NCBI GenBank assembly: GCA_000980705.1 | Contig: LBCK01000002.1 | Location: forward strand, 434,001 to 498,000 | Length of the DNA: 64,000 nucleotides | Origin: Ruminococcus sp. UNK.MGS-30 | Lineage (GTDB): Bacteria > Bacillota > Clostridia > Oscillospirales > Ruminococcaceae | Reading direction: 5' to 3' | Shown here: positions 17,770 through 25,787 of the stretch, piece after piece | Numbering within the stretch: position 1 is the first letter of the stretch | Layout of the letters: each line of letters begins with the position of its first letter | Position numbers and translations under genes: made by a program | Notes under the pieces: generated by a model | The model's input: only the letters and a program-made list of their open reading frames with translations | What the model was told of the DNA's origin: nothing | Database searches by the model: none

Positions 17770-18255
17770 TTACTGTGCAGAAGAAACTGCCAGGAGATTT
17801 TGAGAAACACGATTGCTAACTTCCAAGTAATATGCCAGTTCTGCATCATTCAGATCTTCATCTTGTATCTTCTCGAATTTTGCAGTTGTTGTTACATATT
17901 CTGACATTAACTCGGAGTATTCGGAAAGCATGGACAAATCAGTTGCATCATAACTGTTCATGAAATCACAGTATTGATTCATAAAAGATTCATAGCTATC
18001 AATTGCTTCTTTGATATCCGGTCGAATACCATCGTTTGTTTCCGGAGCGCTGTTTTCTTCCAACTCTTCAATGCTGCTCTCTGCGGTAGAAGTTTCACTT
18101 TGGCTGGATTCTTCTTCGCTGCTTTCCTCAATGTTGCTTTCCGCTGCTGAGGTTTCTACATTTTTTGAAGAACTGCTGGTTCCGGCACCGGAACAGCCAC
18201 CCATTGCCGCAATCATCGAAATTGCCAGCAACCCTGCAATCCATTTTTTACGCAT
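17770..18255 (-). CDS. Secreted lipoprotein of unknown function
   Basis: A signal peptide with lipobox (AAMGGC) predicts lipid attachment at Cys21. A linker of about 60 residues rich in Ser and Glu follows. Then comes a small helical domain of about 85 residues starting GIRPDIKEAIDSYESFMNQY, which resembles lipoproteins of Clostridia that share an IRP-(D/E)-xKEAxDSYE motif (DUF6591-like, from memory). The ribosome site AAGGAGGA lies a few bases before the ATG. Two XRE-type operators overlap its promoter, so it is very probably repressed by the small divergent regulator. Function is unknown. Confidence 0.75.
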   Translation of the reverse strand: MRKKWIAGLLAISMIAAMGGCSGAGTSSSSKNVETSAAESNIEESSEEESSQSETSTAESSIEELEENSAPETNDGIRPDIKEAIDSYESFMNQYCDFMNSYDATDLSMLSEYSELMSEYVTTTAKFEKIQDEDLNDAELAYYLEVSNRVSQNLLAVSSAQ

Positions 18256-18308
18256 AACGTCCTCCTTAGATTTGTTTTCGTCACAGATTTCTGAAATGTG
18301 ACAGCTAT

Positions 18309-18337
18309 ATTATAGCACGTTTTGTTCTAAAAGTCAA
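18309..18337 (-). promoter_or_regulatory. Promoter of the lipoprotein-TM2 pair
   Basis: On the minus strand TTGACT (18332-18337), a 17-base spacer and TATAAT (18309-18314). One operator fills the spacer and the second abuts the -35 box. Confidence 0.8.
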
Positions 18338-18354
18338 TAGAACGTTTTGTTCTA
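18313..18354. promoter_or_regulatory. Twin operators for the divergent XRE regulator
   Basis: TAGAACGTTTTGTTCTA at 18338-18354 is a perfect 6+5+6 palindrome. A second copy with one mismatch lies at 18313-18329, 25 bases away centre to centre. They cover the lipoprotein promoter. The second copy also overlaps a weak plus-strand promoter candidate (TTTGTT at 18346-18351, CATAAT at 18369-18374) for the regulator, which would allow autoregulation. Confidence 0.65.
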
Positions 18355-18393
18355 GCATAAAATAAAACCATAATCTTGAAAGGGTGATATTTT

Positions 18394-18609
18394 ATGCAGT
18401 ATATTCGAATCCGCAATTTACGGGAGGACATGGACATGACGCAAACTGACATGGCGAAGAACTTGTTTATCAGCCAGCGCACCTATAGCTATTATGAATC
18501 CGGCGGCCACGATATTCCCACCGAAGTCCTGGTGCGCCTGGCAGACTTTTATGACGTCTCGGTGGACTATCTTCTCAACCGGACGGACAAGCGTGAGATC
18601 AACCGATAA
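18394..18609 (+). CDS. XRE-family transcriptional regulator
   Basis: The protein has 71 residues, almost entirely a helix-turn-helix of the Cro/C1 type: LREDMDMTQTDMAKNLFISQRTYSYYESG, then a helix ending VSVDYLLNRTD. There is no effector or dimerisation domain beyond the HTH bundle. AAAGGGTGA precedes the ATG. It diverges from the lipoprotein-TM2 pair, and twin palindromes in the shared intergenic region are the obvious binding sites. The signal it senses is not visible. Confidence 0.85.
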   Translation: MQYIRIRNLREDMDMTQTDMAKNLFISQRTYSYYESGGHDIPTEVLVRLADFYDVSVDYLLNRTDKREINR

Positions 18610-18646
18610 AAAAACCGCATTTCCAGAACCTCTGAAAATGCGGTTT
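18608..18646 (-). terminator. Terminator of the YfhO-PIG-L operon
   Basis: AAACCGCATTT (18612-18622) pairs with AAATGCGGTTT (18636-18646). On the minus strand a run of seven T follows. It lies just beyond the stop of the YfhO-like gene. Confidence 0.85.
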
Positions 18647-18665
18647 GCGTGATAAATGATTTGCT

Positions 18666-21287
18666 TTATAAGCTGCTGCGTTTCTTTCGTCTGTGATGCC
18701 GGAGCAGGCTGTTGCCCAGGAACAGCAGTACTGTAATGCCGACCCCTGCGGCAGAACACCAGCGTCCCTGCTTTGCCAGCGGTGCCGCATAGGTGATGCG
18801 GATGCTGTGGCTGCCGGCGGAGATGGGACAGCCCAGGAAGTCCTTGTCCGTGCGGTAGTATGCAGTGTCCTTGCCGTCGATGGTGACGTGGAATCCGGTG
18901 TCATAGGGGACAGCCAGCACAAACCAACCGTCCTCTTTCACCTGGATGTCGCCCTCCATGGTGTCGTCGCCCAGATTATCATGGCGCAGCTCCCAGGGGC
19001 TGAGCTGTTCAGCCGCATGGTGCAGTGTGTCATACTGCATGGTGTACATGGCGCTTTGCGAGATCACATAGTCTCCGGCGGAAAATTTCAGTTTCAACTT
19101 CTGGATCGGCTCGTCCGAAGAGATGGTGTACTGGAAGTTGTTGTTCTGATTCTGATATTTCCACTGCGGATCGGTCAGCTTGTTGCGGATGCCGTTGATG
19201 GTGATTGCAACGTCCCCGGTAGTCGTGCCGTTTCCCAGATGATTGTCCACGTGGAATTTCAGCAGGAGGAGTGCGTCGATCGGTTCCTGCAGCGTGACCG
19301 TAACAGAAAAGTCCTTCTTGCTGTGGACGTAAAACTTGCCGTCCTCCAGCTGGGTGATCTGGTTATTGCTGCATGAGGTCGCCGTATATTTCGGTGAAAT
19401 TTTCTGGATGCTGTCCGGCAGATGTGCCTGGTAAGAGGCATTGTCCGGCAGGTCGTCCTCATCCACCACCGCATTTTCCAGCAGTGCCTCCAGCCGGCTG
19501 GGGTAGTGGAATTGTTTCAGCTGCTGGGTGGTAATGACGTTGGATGTGGCGAAACCGATGGGATACGCCAGGGTGTTTTCATAGAGCAGGTAATCGCCTT
19601 CCTGTCCGATCTGCTGTACACCGTACCGGTGAATGGGTTTCTGGCTGATGAGGTACTTTTCGCCCATCAGAATGCCGAAGATGGGATTCTTGGACTGGAC
19701 AATCATTGCCGCATTCCGGATGCCGTTTTCGTTGTATGCCTGGTGGAAGTAGAAATCGGAGAACGATGCGTTGTGAATGGAGGAATAGACGGAACTGCGG
19801 TAGTAGTCCTTTCCCCAGATGCGGTTTACCGTGTCTCCGACGTGGTATTCGTTGGAGATGCGATAGAACGAGTCATCGTCTGCGGCAACCTGGTCGGTCA
19901 GCGTCTGGATCTCATTCGAGTAAACAATGTCCACGTCTTTCCTGGTCATGTAGGTGTCGCCCAGATTGACCGCCAGACAGGTGGCAATGCTGAACGCCAG
20001 CGTAGGCATCAGCAGGAGCTTGAGCGACTTGCCGGGTTTCCGGGTGCTTTGCCGGTGCAGATACAGCACAAAGGCGAGCAGCATACAGATGCCGTCCAGA
20101 ATGGCTGCGATCTGCTCCACAGCCGTGCCGCTGTTGGTCAGGATACCCAACCCCAGTGCCGATGCAAACAGCAGCAGCGTGGGTTTCAGCAGTATCTGAC
20201 GGGAACGGAGCTGCCGCCAGAAAAAACCGCACAGGAGCAGCAGCAGGGGCAGCAGGGGAATGTACGCTTTCGGGTCGAGATACATGGTGCCGTTCATCAG
20301 ATACAGCAGCAGAGGGCAGACTAGAATCACGCCGAATACGCCAGCGAGAAACCGGGTCGATCTTCTGGGAAAGCAGAGCATGGCGCAGACTGCAAGGACG
20401 CTGCACGAAGTCATGCCGATGGAAAAGGGACTGTAGGTCAGATAGCGCAGGTGGACACCCGGGAGCAGGATGCTCCAGAGAGACTGTGAACTGCCGGAGG
20501 CGTCTCTGCCGTGGAGCAGTGTCCAGGCAACCGGCAGCAGCAGAAAGGCTGCAATCACAGCACTGAGCAGCAGATGCAGTCCGATAATGCAAAGCGTGCG
20601 GAGCATCTGACGCACCTGGTGTACGTGATGCCGGTGCAGCGTCAGAAAGACGGCGTAAATGACAATGGCAAAAAATGCGCCGACGCTGAAAAAGAAACTG
20701 GTGAGAAGAATGCAGACCGATGCGGCGATCAGATGTAGAGAGAACCGTTTTTCCAGAGCGTGATGTACCGAGAGCAGCGCCCAGAATAAAAAGGGCAGAT
20801 AGTTCACAAACATAATGTGATGATGACCGTGAAAAATCACCGGTGCCGCTGTCAGATAGAGGAGCGCCAGGAAGAATGCCAGATTTGGAACAAACCATTT
20901 CCGCAGCCAGAAGTAGCACAGAAGTGTACCGATCAGCGTCAGCAGAATGTTGGAGATCTGCAAATAGGTCGCCATGGTCATCCAGGGGAAGGCGAACGAA
21001 AGCAGGATCACCGGGCTGTATAAGCCGTAATAGGCGAAATTGAAAATGTTCTGTCCGCTGCCCAGCTGCATGGCAAAGTTGGGAAATAGATTTCCGGTGG
21101 CATAAAACCGGGTGCGGAAATATTCCGGAATGGCGAAGTGCTGGTTGCTCCAGTCAGTCTGCGCCCCGTAGACACAGCCGGGATGCACCAGAAAGATCAG
21201 CCCGACCACAACTCCCAGAATCGCCGCCAGTGCGCCACAGTGCAGCAGCGTCTGCCGTTTCGTCGCAGTATTACGCCGCTGTATCAT
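18666..21287 (-). CDS. YfhO-family membrane protein (GT-C-like)
   Basis: The protein has 873 residues. The N-terminal half has about a dozen membrane helices, and an extracytoplasmic beta-rich region lies in the C-terminal third before a last helix (WCSAAGVGITVLLFLGNSLL) and a basic tail. The start of the first extracellular loop (YGAQTDWSNQHFAIPEYFRTRFYATGNLFPNF) matches YfhO, which in Bacillus and Listeria is linked to glycosylation of lipoteichoic acid or other surface polymers. GGAGGTG precedes the ATG at 21287, which lies inside the end of the upstream PIG-L gene, so the two are translationally coupled. Likely role: adding sugar to a surface glycan or polymer outside the membrane. The exact acceptor is unknown. 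Confidence 0.8.
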   Translation of the reverse strand: MIQRRNTATKRQTLLHCGALAAILGVVVGLIFLVHPGCVYGAQTDWSNQHFAIPEYFRTRFYATGNLFPNFAMQLGSGQNIFNFAYYGLYSPVILLSFAFPWMTMATYLQISNILLTLIGTLLCYFWLRKWFVPNLAFFLALLYLTAAPVIFHGHHHIMFVNYLPFLFWALLSVHHALEKRFSLHLIAASVCILLTSFFFSVGAFFAIVIYAVFLTLHRHHVHQVRQMLRTLCIIGLHLLLSAVIAAFLLLPVAWTLLHGRDASGSSQSLWSILLPGVHLRYLTYSPFSIGMTSCSVLAVCAMLCFPRRSTRFLAGVFGVILVCPLLLYLMNGTMYLDPKAYIPLLPLLLLLCGFFWRQLRSRQILLKPTLLLFASALGLGILTNSGTAVEQIAAILDGICMLLAFVLYLHRQSTRKPGKSLKLLLMPTLAFSIATCLAVNLGDTYMTRKDVDIVYSNEIQTLTDQVAADDDSFYRISNEYHVGDTVNRIWGKDYYRSSVYSSIHNASFSDFYFHQAYNENGIRNAAMIVQSKNPIFGILMGEKYLISQKPIHRYGVQQIGQEGDYLLYENTLAYPIGFATSNVITTQQLKQFHYPSRLEALLENAVVDEDDLPDNASYQAHLPDSIQKISPKYTATSCSNNQITQLEDGKFYVHSKKDFSVTVTLQEPIDALLLLKFHVDNHLGNGTTTGDVAITINGIRNKLTDPQWKYQNQNNNFQYTISSDEPIQKLKLKFSAGDYVISQSAMYTMQYDTLHHAAEQLSPWELRHDNLGDDTMEGDIQVKEDGWFVLAVPYDTGFHVTIDGKDTAYYRTDKDFLGCPISAGSHSIRITYAAPLAKQGRWCSAAGVGITVLLFLGNSLLRHHRRKKRSSL

Positions 21288-22026
21288 CTGCCGCACCTCC
21301 ACGGGTCTGCGTCCACATCTCATAGGGGTTCATATGAGAAAGTCCCTGGATCGTATGTGCCTGGGAAGTGTACAGCTGTAACAGTTTCTCCTTTTTCTCC
21401 AGTCCCTCGTCGGAAACCGGCGTCAGCGTGTCCTTGACATCCGGGAGCGCTGCGGCACGGTAGTACTTGCCAAAGACATAGAGCGGCATTTGCAGCTGGT
21501 CGGCATCGTACAGTGCGGTGACGATCTGGTGTGTCATTTTGTGGTGGATGTGTCCGTATTCGCCCTTGGCGTTGTGTGTCACAATGTCCTCCCAGGGCTG
21601 ATAGGTCATGACCTTTTCCAGGTCTGTCCGGATCTGGGTGCGGACATGATTCCAGTTGTCCCGCTTTCCGGCAACCTTGTCCGGATAGGACAGGATCAGC
21701 CCCACATTTCCGGATGCCTGCATCACAGACTGAAACTCCGCAGAACGTGTGGGATTGTTGCCGTTGGTGATGCAGACCACCAGATAGCCGCCGTCTGCAA
21801 TATGCGCTCCGCCCCAGAGTGTTTCATCGTCCGGGTGCGCTACGATCATCAGATGGGTGATGCCCGTTAAGTCTAGGTCTGTCAGCTGTGCATCTGTCAG
21901 CGGTGCCACGTCGTAGGCTCTGGCGGTTCTCACTGCCCGGCATATGCCGTAGAGACCGCCGACCAGCGCCAGAACTGCCAGGATCACTGCGAGAATACGT
22001 TTTATGTTGTTATGTTTTGTTAGCAT
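21271..22026 (-). CDS. PIG-L family N-acetylsugar deacetylase, membrane-anchored
   Basis: An N-terminal helix (residues about 10-29) anchors a LmbE/PIG-L domain. The metal-binding motif AHPDDETLWGG is near residue 63, and the downstream THNAKGEYGHIHHKMTHQIV carries the second His cluster. Family members remove the N-acetyl group from GlcNAc-type sugars. The length of 251 residues is normal. GGGAG precedes the ATG by about ten bases. The overlap with the YfhO-like gene suggests that the pair modifies one extracellular glycan. Confidence 0.88.
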   Translation of the reverse strand: MLTKHNNIKRILAVILAVLALVGGLYGICRAVRTARAYDVAPLTDAQLTDLDLTGITHLMIVAHPDDETLWGGAHIADGGYLVVCITNGNNPTRSAEFQSVMQASGNVGLILSYPDKVAGKRDNWNHVRTQIRTDLEKVMTYQPWEDIVTHNAKGEYGHIHHKMTHQIVTALYDADQLQMPLYVFGKYYRAAALPDVKDTLTPVSDEGLEKKEKLLQLYTSQAHTIQGLSHMNPYEMWTQTRGGAADDTAA

Positions 22027-22093
22027 TGTAGATCAGCTCCCATGAAATAACTGTTTTAACTGTTGTATACATCATGCAACGGTTTATGATTAT

Positions 22094-22122
22094 AGTATAG
22101 CATAGGGCAGTGCAGTTGTCAA
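22094..22122 (-). promoter_or_regulatory. Promoter of the PIG-L-YfhO operon
   Basis: On the minus strand TTGACA (22117-22122), a 17-base spacer and TATACT (22094-22099). Confidence 0.8.
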
Positions 22123-22157
22123 GGGAAAAATCAAAACAATTTGTTTTAATGATGCAC

Positions 22158-22201
22158 AAAAAGACCGCCTGTGCTTTCCTGCGAAAACACAGACGGTCTT
22201 T
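22158..22201 (-). terminator. Terminator of glnN
   Basis: AAAGACCG (22160-22167) pairs with CGGTCTTT (22194-22201), extended by CTGTG/CACAG inside. On the minus strand TTTTTGTG follows. It lies about 57 bases beyond the glnN stop. Confidence 0.85.
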
Positions 22202-22257
22202 CAAAAGAATGGGAGGTAATCCATTCTTCTCATTCTTGCGCTATTTTACGGCAGATC

Positions 22258-24351
22258 TCAGACATTGAAGATAATGTCGCTGTATGCCGGTACCGGCCAC
22301 TTGCAGGACGGGAGAATTACTTCCAGACCGTCTACTGCGGCACGGAGTGCATCCATCACCGGAATAACTTCTTCCCGATAGGACTTTGCCATATCCAGAA
22401 CACAGGAATCCTTGGCAGCAGCTGCGGCAACAGCCTCTTCCAGCTTGTTGGTTGCGGTATAAGCATCCTTGGTGAGTCCGCTTACCTTTTCTGCCAGTTC
22501 CTTTTCGACGCACGGGCAGATCTCCAGGGACTTCTTCACAGCCACAGCGTCGCACAGTTCCTTGGTGTATGCGATGCAGGTTGGGATATACTTTTTCTTT
22601 GCCATGTCGATCATGGTCAGAGCCTCGATGTTGATGGTCTTTGCATAGTTTTCCAGCAGGACTTCCATACGAGCCTTGATTTCCTTTTCAGACAGTACGC
22701 CGAATTTTTCCAGCAGAGCAATGTTCTTCGGGTCTGCATAGTGCGGAACACAGTCAACGGTGGATCTGAAGTTCGGCAGACCACGCTTTTCAGCCTCAGC
22801 GACCCACTCGTCGGAGTAGCCGTTGCCGTTGAAGATGATACGCTTGTGATCCTTGATGATGGAAACCAGCAGGGACTTCAGCTCGTCATCAAACTTGTCA
22901 GCCGGAACGCCTTCCATCTTGTCGGCGATGTCAGACAGCTCGCCGGCTACGATCGCATTCAGCAGAGAGTTCGGGCAGCCGATGTTGTCGGAAGAGCCGA
23001 CCATACGGAACTCGAAACGGTTGCCGGTGAATGCAAACGGAGAAGTACGGTTCCGGTCGGTGGAATCCTTCGGGAAGTCCGGCAGAGCATCTACGCCGAT
23101 CTCGAATACCTTGGATTCGCTCTTGTAGGAAGTGCCTGCCTCCAGTGCGTCCAGAACGCCCTGGAGTTCTTCGCCCATAAAGATGGAGATGATTGCCGGC
23201 GGTGCCTCGTTTGCACCCAGACGGTGGTCATTTCCGGCAGAAGATGCGCTGATGCGGAGCAGGTCTGCATATTCATCAATACCCTTGATGATTGCGCACA
23301 GGAATGTGAGGAACTGCATATTTTCCATCGGTGTGCTGCCCGGATCCAGCAGGTTCTGACCATCGTTGGTAGCCATGGACCAGTTGTTGTGCTTACCGGA
23401 ACCGTTCACGCCGTCGAACGGCTTTTCGTGCAGCAGGCAAACCAGACCGTGTTTCAGAGCGACCTTTTCCATCACTTCCATTGCCAGCTCGTTCTGGTCG
23501 GTGGAAATGTTGGTGGTGGAGAATACCGGTGCCATTTCGTGTTGTGCCGGTGCAACTTCGTTGTGCTTGGTGGTAGCGAATACGCCGACCTTCCACAGCG
23601 CCTCGTCCAGGTCAGCCATATAAGCTGCAACACGGGGCTTCAGATTTGCGAAGTACTGGTCATCCAGCTCCTGACCCTTCGGCGGCATTGCACCGAACAG
23701 GGTACGGCCGGTCATGATCAGGTCTTCACGCTTGTCGTACATCTTCTTGTCGATGAGGAAGTATTCCTGCTCCGGACCAACGGTAGAAGTGACCTTGGTT
23801 GCGGTGGTGTTGCCGAACAGGCGCAGGATGCGGACAGCCTGCTGGCTCAGTGCGTCCATGGAACGCAGCAGCGGTGTTTTCTTATCCAGTGCCTCACCGG
23901 TATAGGAAACGAAAACAGTCGGAATGTACAGGGAGCCTTCTTTCACAAAGCAGTAGGAAGTCGGATCCCATGCGGTATAGCCTCTTGCAGAGCAGGTCTC
24001 ACGCAGACCGCCGGACGGGAAAGAAGAGGCATCTGGTTCGCCCTTGACCAGCTCTTTGCCGGAAAAGTTCATAATTACCATGCCGTTGTCAGTCGGGCTG
24101 ATGAAAGAGTCGTGCTTTTCTGCGGTAGAACCTGTCATCGGCTGGAACCAGTGGGTATAGTGGGTCGCACCGTGTTCGATCGCCCAATCCTTAATGGCAT
24201 TTGCCACAACATCGGCATAAGTGGGATCCAGGGGAGTACCCATCTTACGGGTTTTGGTCATTGCCTTATAGACCGGCTTCGGGAGTCTTGCCTTCATGAC
24301 TTCATCATTGAAGACGTCGCATGCAAAGTACTCAGCAACATTTTTGGACAT
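22258..24351 (-). CDS. glnN: Glutamine synthetase type III
   Basis: It forms glutamine from glutamate, ammonia and ATP and is the main ammonium-assimilating enzyme in Bacteroides and many Clostridia that carry GSIII. The protein has 697 residues. Family-specific features include the N-terminal SKNVAEYFACDVFND, KARLPKPVYKAM, THYTHWFQPMTGSTAEKHDSF, the active-site GPEQEYFLID, HNEVAPAQHEMAPVF, NGSGKHNNWSMAT, LGANEAPPAIIS and NRTSPFAFTGNRFEFR. AGGAGGT sits 8 bases before the ATG. The mRNA has a leader of about 270 bases rich in hairpins, so nitrogen-responsive control in the leader is likely, although no known riboswitch or ANTAR-type site is recognised. Confidence 0.97.
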   Translation of the reverse strand: MSKNVAEYFACDVFNDEVMKARLPKPVYKAMTKTRKMGTPLDPTYADVVANAIKDWAIEHGATHYTHWFQPMTGSTAEKHDSFISPTDNGMVIMNFSGKELVKGEPDASSFPSGGLRETCSARGYTAWDPTSYCFVKEGSLYIPTVFVSYTGEALDKKTPLLRSMDALSQQAVRILRLFGNTTATKVTSTVGPEQEYFLIDKKMYDKREDLIMTGRTLFGAMPPKGQELDDQYFANLKPRVAAYMADLDEALWKVGVFATTKHNEVAPAQHEMAPVFSTTNISTDQNELAMEVMEKVALKHGLVCLLHEKPFDGVNGSGKHNNWSMATNDGQNLLDPGSTPMENMQFLTFLCAIIKGIDEYADLLRISASSAGNDHRLGANEAPPAIISIFMGEELQGVLDALEAGTSYKSESKVFEIGVDALPDFPKDSTDRNRTSPFAFTGNRFEFRMVGSSDNIGCPNSLLNAIVAGELSDIADKMEGVPADKFDDELKSLLVSIIKDHKRIIFNGNGYSDEWVAEAEKRGLPNFRSTVDCVPHYADPKNIALLEKFGVLSEKEIKARMEVLLENYAKTINIEALTMIDMAKKKYIPTCIAYTKELCDAVAVKKSLEICPCVEKELAEKVSGLTKDAYTATNKLEEAVAAAAAKDSCVLDMAKSYREEVIPVMDALRAAVDGLEVILPSCKWPVPAYSDIIFNV

Positions 24352-24632
24352 GATAATTACCTCCTAAAAATAAAAAGCATTTTCATGGTTCACCGTTTGC
24401 GTACAGCTTATTGCAAGCTGCACCGGTTTCATCATGGAAACGCCTTTGTTTCACCTATCATTTCCGAGCGGTCAGAAGAAATGCCTGTCGGCATCCAGCG
24501 GCAGCACACCCGTTTGAATCGGTGTGTATTTGGTTTCATCTGCTGCTGTCTGTTCTTCAAGTCTGCTCTCCTTGTCACAATTCGTCACAGCACAGGAAAT
24601 TCAGCGGAACTGCTGTGCTTTTTCCAATTGAC
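24352..24632 (-). promoter_or_regulatory. Long structured leader of glnN
   Basis: About 270 transcribed, untranslated bases separate the promoter from glnN. Several hairpins are visible on the minus strand: GCACAG/CTGTGC enclosing CAG/CTG, CACACC/GGTGTG, ATGCC-GACA-GGCAT, and CAGCTT-GCAAT-AAGCTG. A small frame of 42 codons (24434-24560, TTG start with AAGGAG 7 bases upstream, stop at 24432) could encode a leader peptide, but nothing else supports it. Confidence 0.45.
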
Positions 24633-24638
24633 ATTATT

Positions 24639-24667
24639 ATCATACTCGAATTTTTGAAATTTGTCAA
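24639..24667 (-). promoter_or_regulatory. Promoter of glnN
   Basis: On the minus strand TTGACA (24662-24667), a 17-base spacer and TATGAT (24639-24644). Confidence 0.8.
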
Positions 24668-24913
24668 GTGATTTTCCCCCGAATCTGCAATTGTCTTGCT
24701 TTTCAAACGAAACAAAGTTTTTTTCTATGGAAAAAAAGAAAAAAACGGCTTTTTTTGAAAAAAACTTATTCCGGTTTTCGTCCGGATGCGTCATCGGTGC
24801 GCTGCATACCAAAAGGAAACAAACCCGGAGACGGTTTCCACCGGAAAAGAGACACGGGCTGACCTGTGAAAACAACTTCTTGTTGTTTTCGTAGAAAAAA
24901 CAGTAGAATGCCC
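24668..24913. other. Intergenic A/T-rich region without a gene
   Basis: This stretch lies between the divergent glnN and ACT-protein promoters. It is rich in A and T runs and contains a perfect 9-bp hairpin (GAAAACAAC at 24868-24876 with GTTGTTTTC at 24882-24890). Short open frames exist on both strands but lack ribosome sites and protein-like composition. An upstream activator region is possible; nothing specific is recognised. Confidence 0.5.
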
Positions 24914-24942
24914 TTGACAAACAGAAAAAATCATGGTATAGT
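24914..24942 (+). promoter_or_regulatory. Promoter of the ACT protein-hom genes
   Basis: TTGACA (24914-24919), a 17-base spacer and TATAGT (24937-24942). About 125 bases of leader follow. They hold a GAGGAGG at 25023 with no start codon near it. Confidence 0.75.
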
Positions 24943-25074
24943 TATATAGTTGATATAAGTACAATTGTTTTTTGTACACGGACTATTTGCTGCAAAGCGG
25001 CAGACAAGCCCGGATATTCTGAAGAGGAGGAAAAACGCAGTAGGTTTTGACAGACGCTGCTGTGCAGACAGGAT

Positions 25075-25518
25075 ATGGACAAACGGACACGATACATTGT
25101 AGTAGATACTGCGGTACTGCCGGAAATTTTCGGAAAAGTGCTGGAAGTAAAAAAGCTTGTGGCAGATAAAACAGAGCGCAGCTTTTCCTCGGCGTGCAAG
25201 CGCATGGGGATCTCACGCAGCGCTTTCTATAAGTATCGGGACTGTGTCTTTGCCTATGATGACAAGATGACACAGCAGATCGTCAACTTTTCCGTCACGC
25301 TCCGTGACCAGGCAGGCGTGCTTTCCAATGTGCTGACTACATTATATAGTATGCACGCCAACATCCTTACGGTGAATCAGAATATCCCGGTAGACGGTGT
25401 GGCGCTGGTGTCCCTTTCTCTCAAGATGGGAGAGGGCATGGCAAATCCCATCGAGATCACACGTGTGATCTCTGATCTGCACGGCGTGGTGGAAGTGCGG
25501 CTGCTGTCCGGAAAATAA
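25075..25518 (+). CDS. ACT domain-containing protein (PheB/UPF0735 family)
   Basis: The protein has 147 residues. The N-terminal half has a short DNA-binding-like segment (ACKRMGISRSAFYKYRDCVFAY). The C-terminal half is an ACT domain (NFSVTLRDQAGVLSNVLTTL then ANILTVNQNIPVDGVALVSL), a fold that binds amino acids. It matches the UPF0735/PheB family, whose Bacillus member lies in the aromatic/threonine biosynthesis region. Its neighbour is homoserine dehydrogenase, so it may sense an amino acid of the aspartate family and regulate that gene or enzyme. The ribosome site is weak (AGGA three bases from the ATG). The stop codon overlaps a repeat element. Confidence 0.85.
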   Translation: MDKRTRYIVVDTAVLPEIFGKVLEVKKLVADKTERSFSSACKRMGISRSAFYKYRDCVFAYDDKMTQQIVNFSVTLRDQAGVLSNVLTTLYSMHANILTVNQNIPVDGVALVSLSLKMGEGMANPIEITRVISDLHGVVEVRLLSGK

Positions 25519-25680
25519 GAACCTGTCTTCACAAGCGTATACACGTGTCTTTTCGGCAAATTTTGCTGCATACTGCGTAAAAAACACTTGCCGGGCGACA
25601 GCCCGCCTGCGTATTTTTTTCTTGTCTGCAACAAAATTATGCTCGAAAATCCACATATATTTCTTGTGAAGACAGGTTCT
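25518..25680. repeat. MITE-like element with 18-bp perfect terminal inverted repeats (family 1)
   Basis: The ends AGAACCTGTCTTCACAAG (25518-25535) and its exact complement (25663-25680) bound 163 bp with no gene. The interior has a GGGC-GACA-GCCC hairpin and A/T-rich stretches. The left end coincides with the last base of the preceding stop codon, as in the shorter copy at 12746. The size, palindromic ends and lack of coding capacity fit a non-autonomous transposable element. No target duplication can be assigned. Confidence 0.7.
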
Positions 25681-25787
25681 AAGAAACACCCAGGACAACA
25701 GCTGGCTTGATTCGGTGTTTCCAAAGGCAATGAGAATGATGCGGCATCCTGCGTGTGGTGCTGCTGAATATGGAGGAAAGTATTATA

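Noticed and set aside
24352-24632. ANTAR-type two-hairpin antiterminator in the glnN leader
   Set aside because: The hairpins seen do not have the paired six-base loops with conserved A and G, and no terminator is evident before the glnN start.
24661-24894. Short plus-strand frame of 77 codons between glnN and the ACT-protein gene
   Set aside because: TTG start without ribosome site, Lys/Phe-rich product of A/T runs, overlaps the glnN promoter.
24943-25074. T-box or other amino-acid riboswitch before the ACT-protein and hom genes
   Set aside because: No TGGNACCGCG-type T-box sequence, specifier loop or terminator is visible in the 130-base leader.
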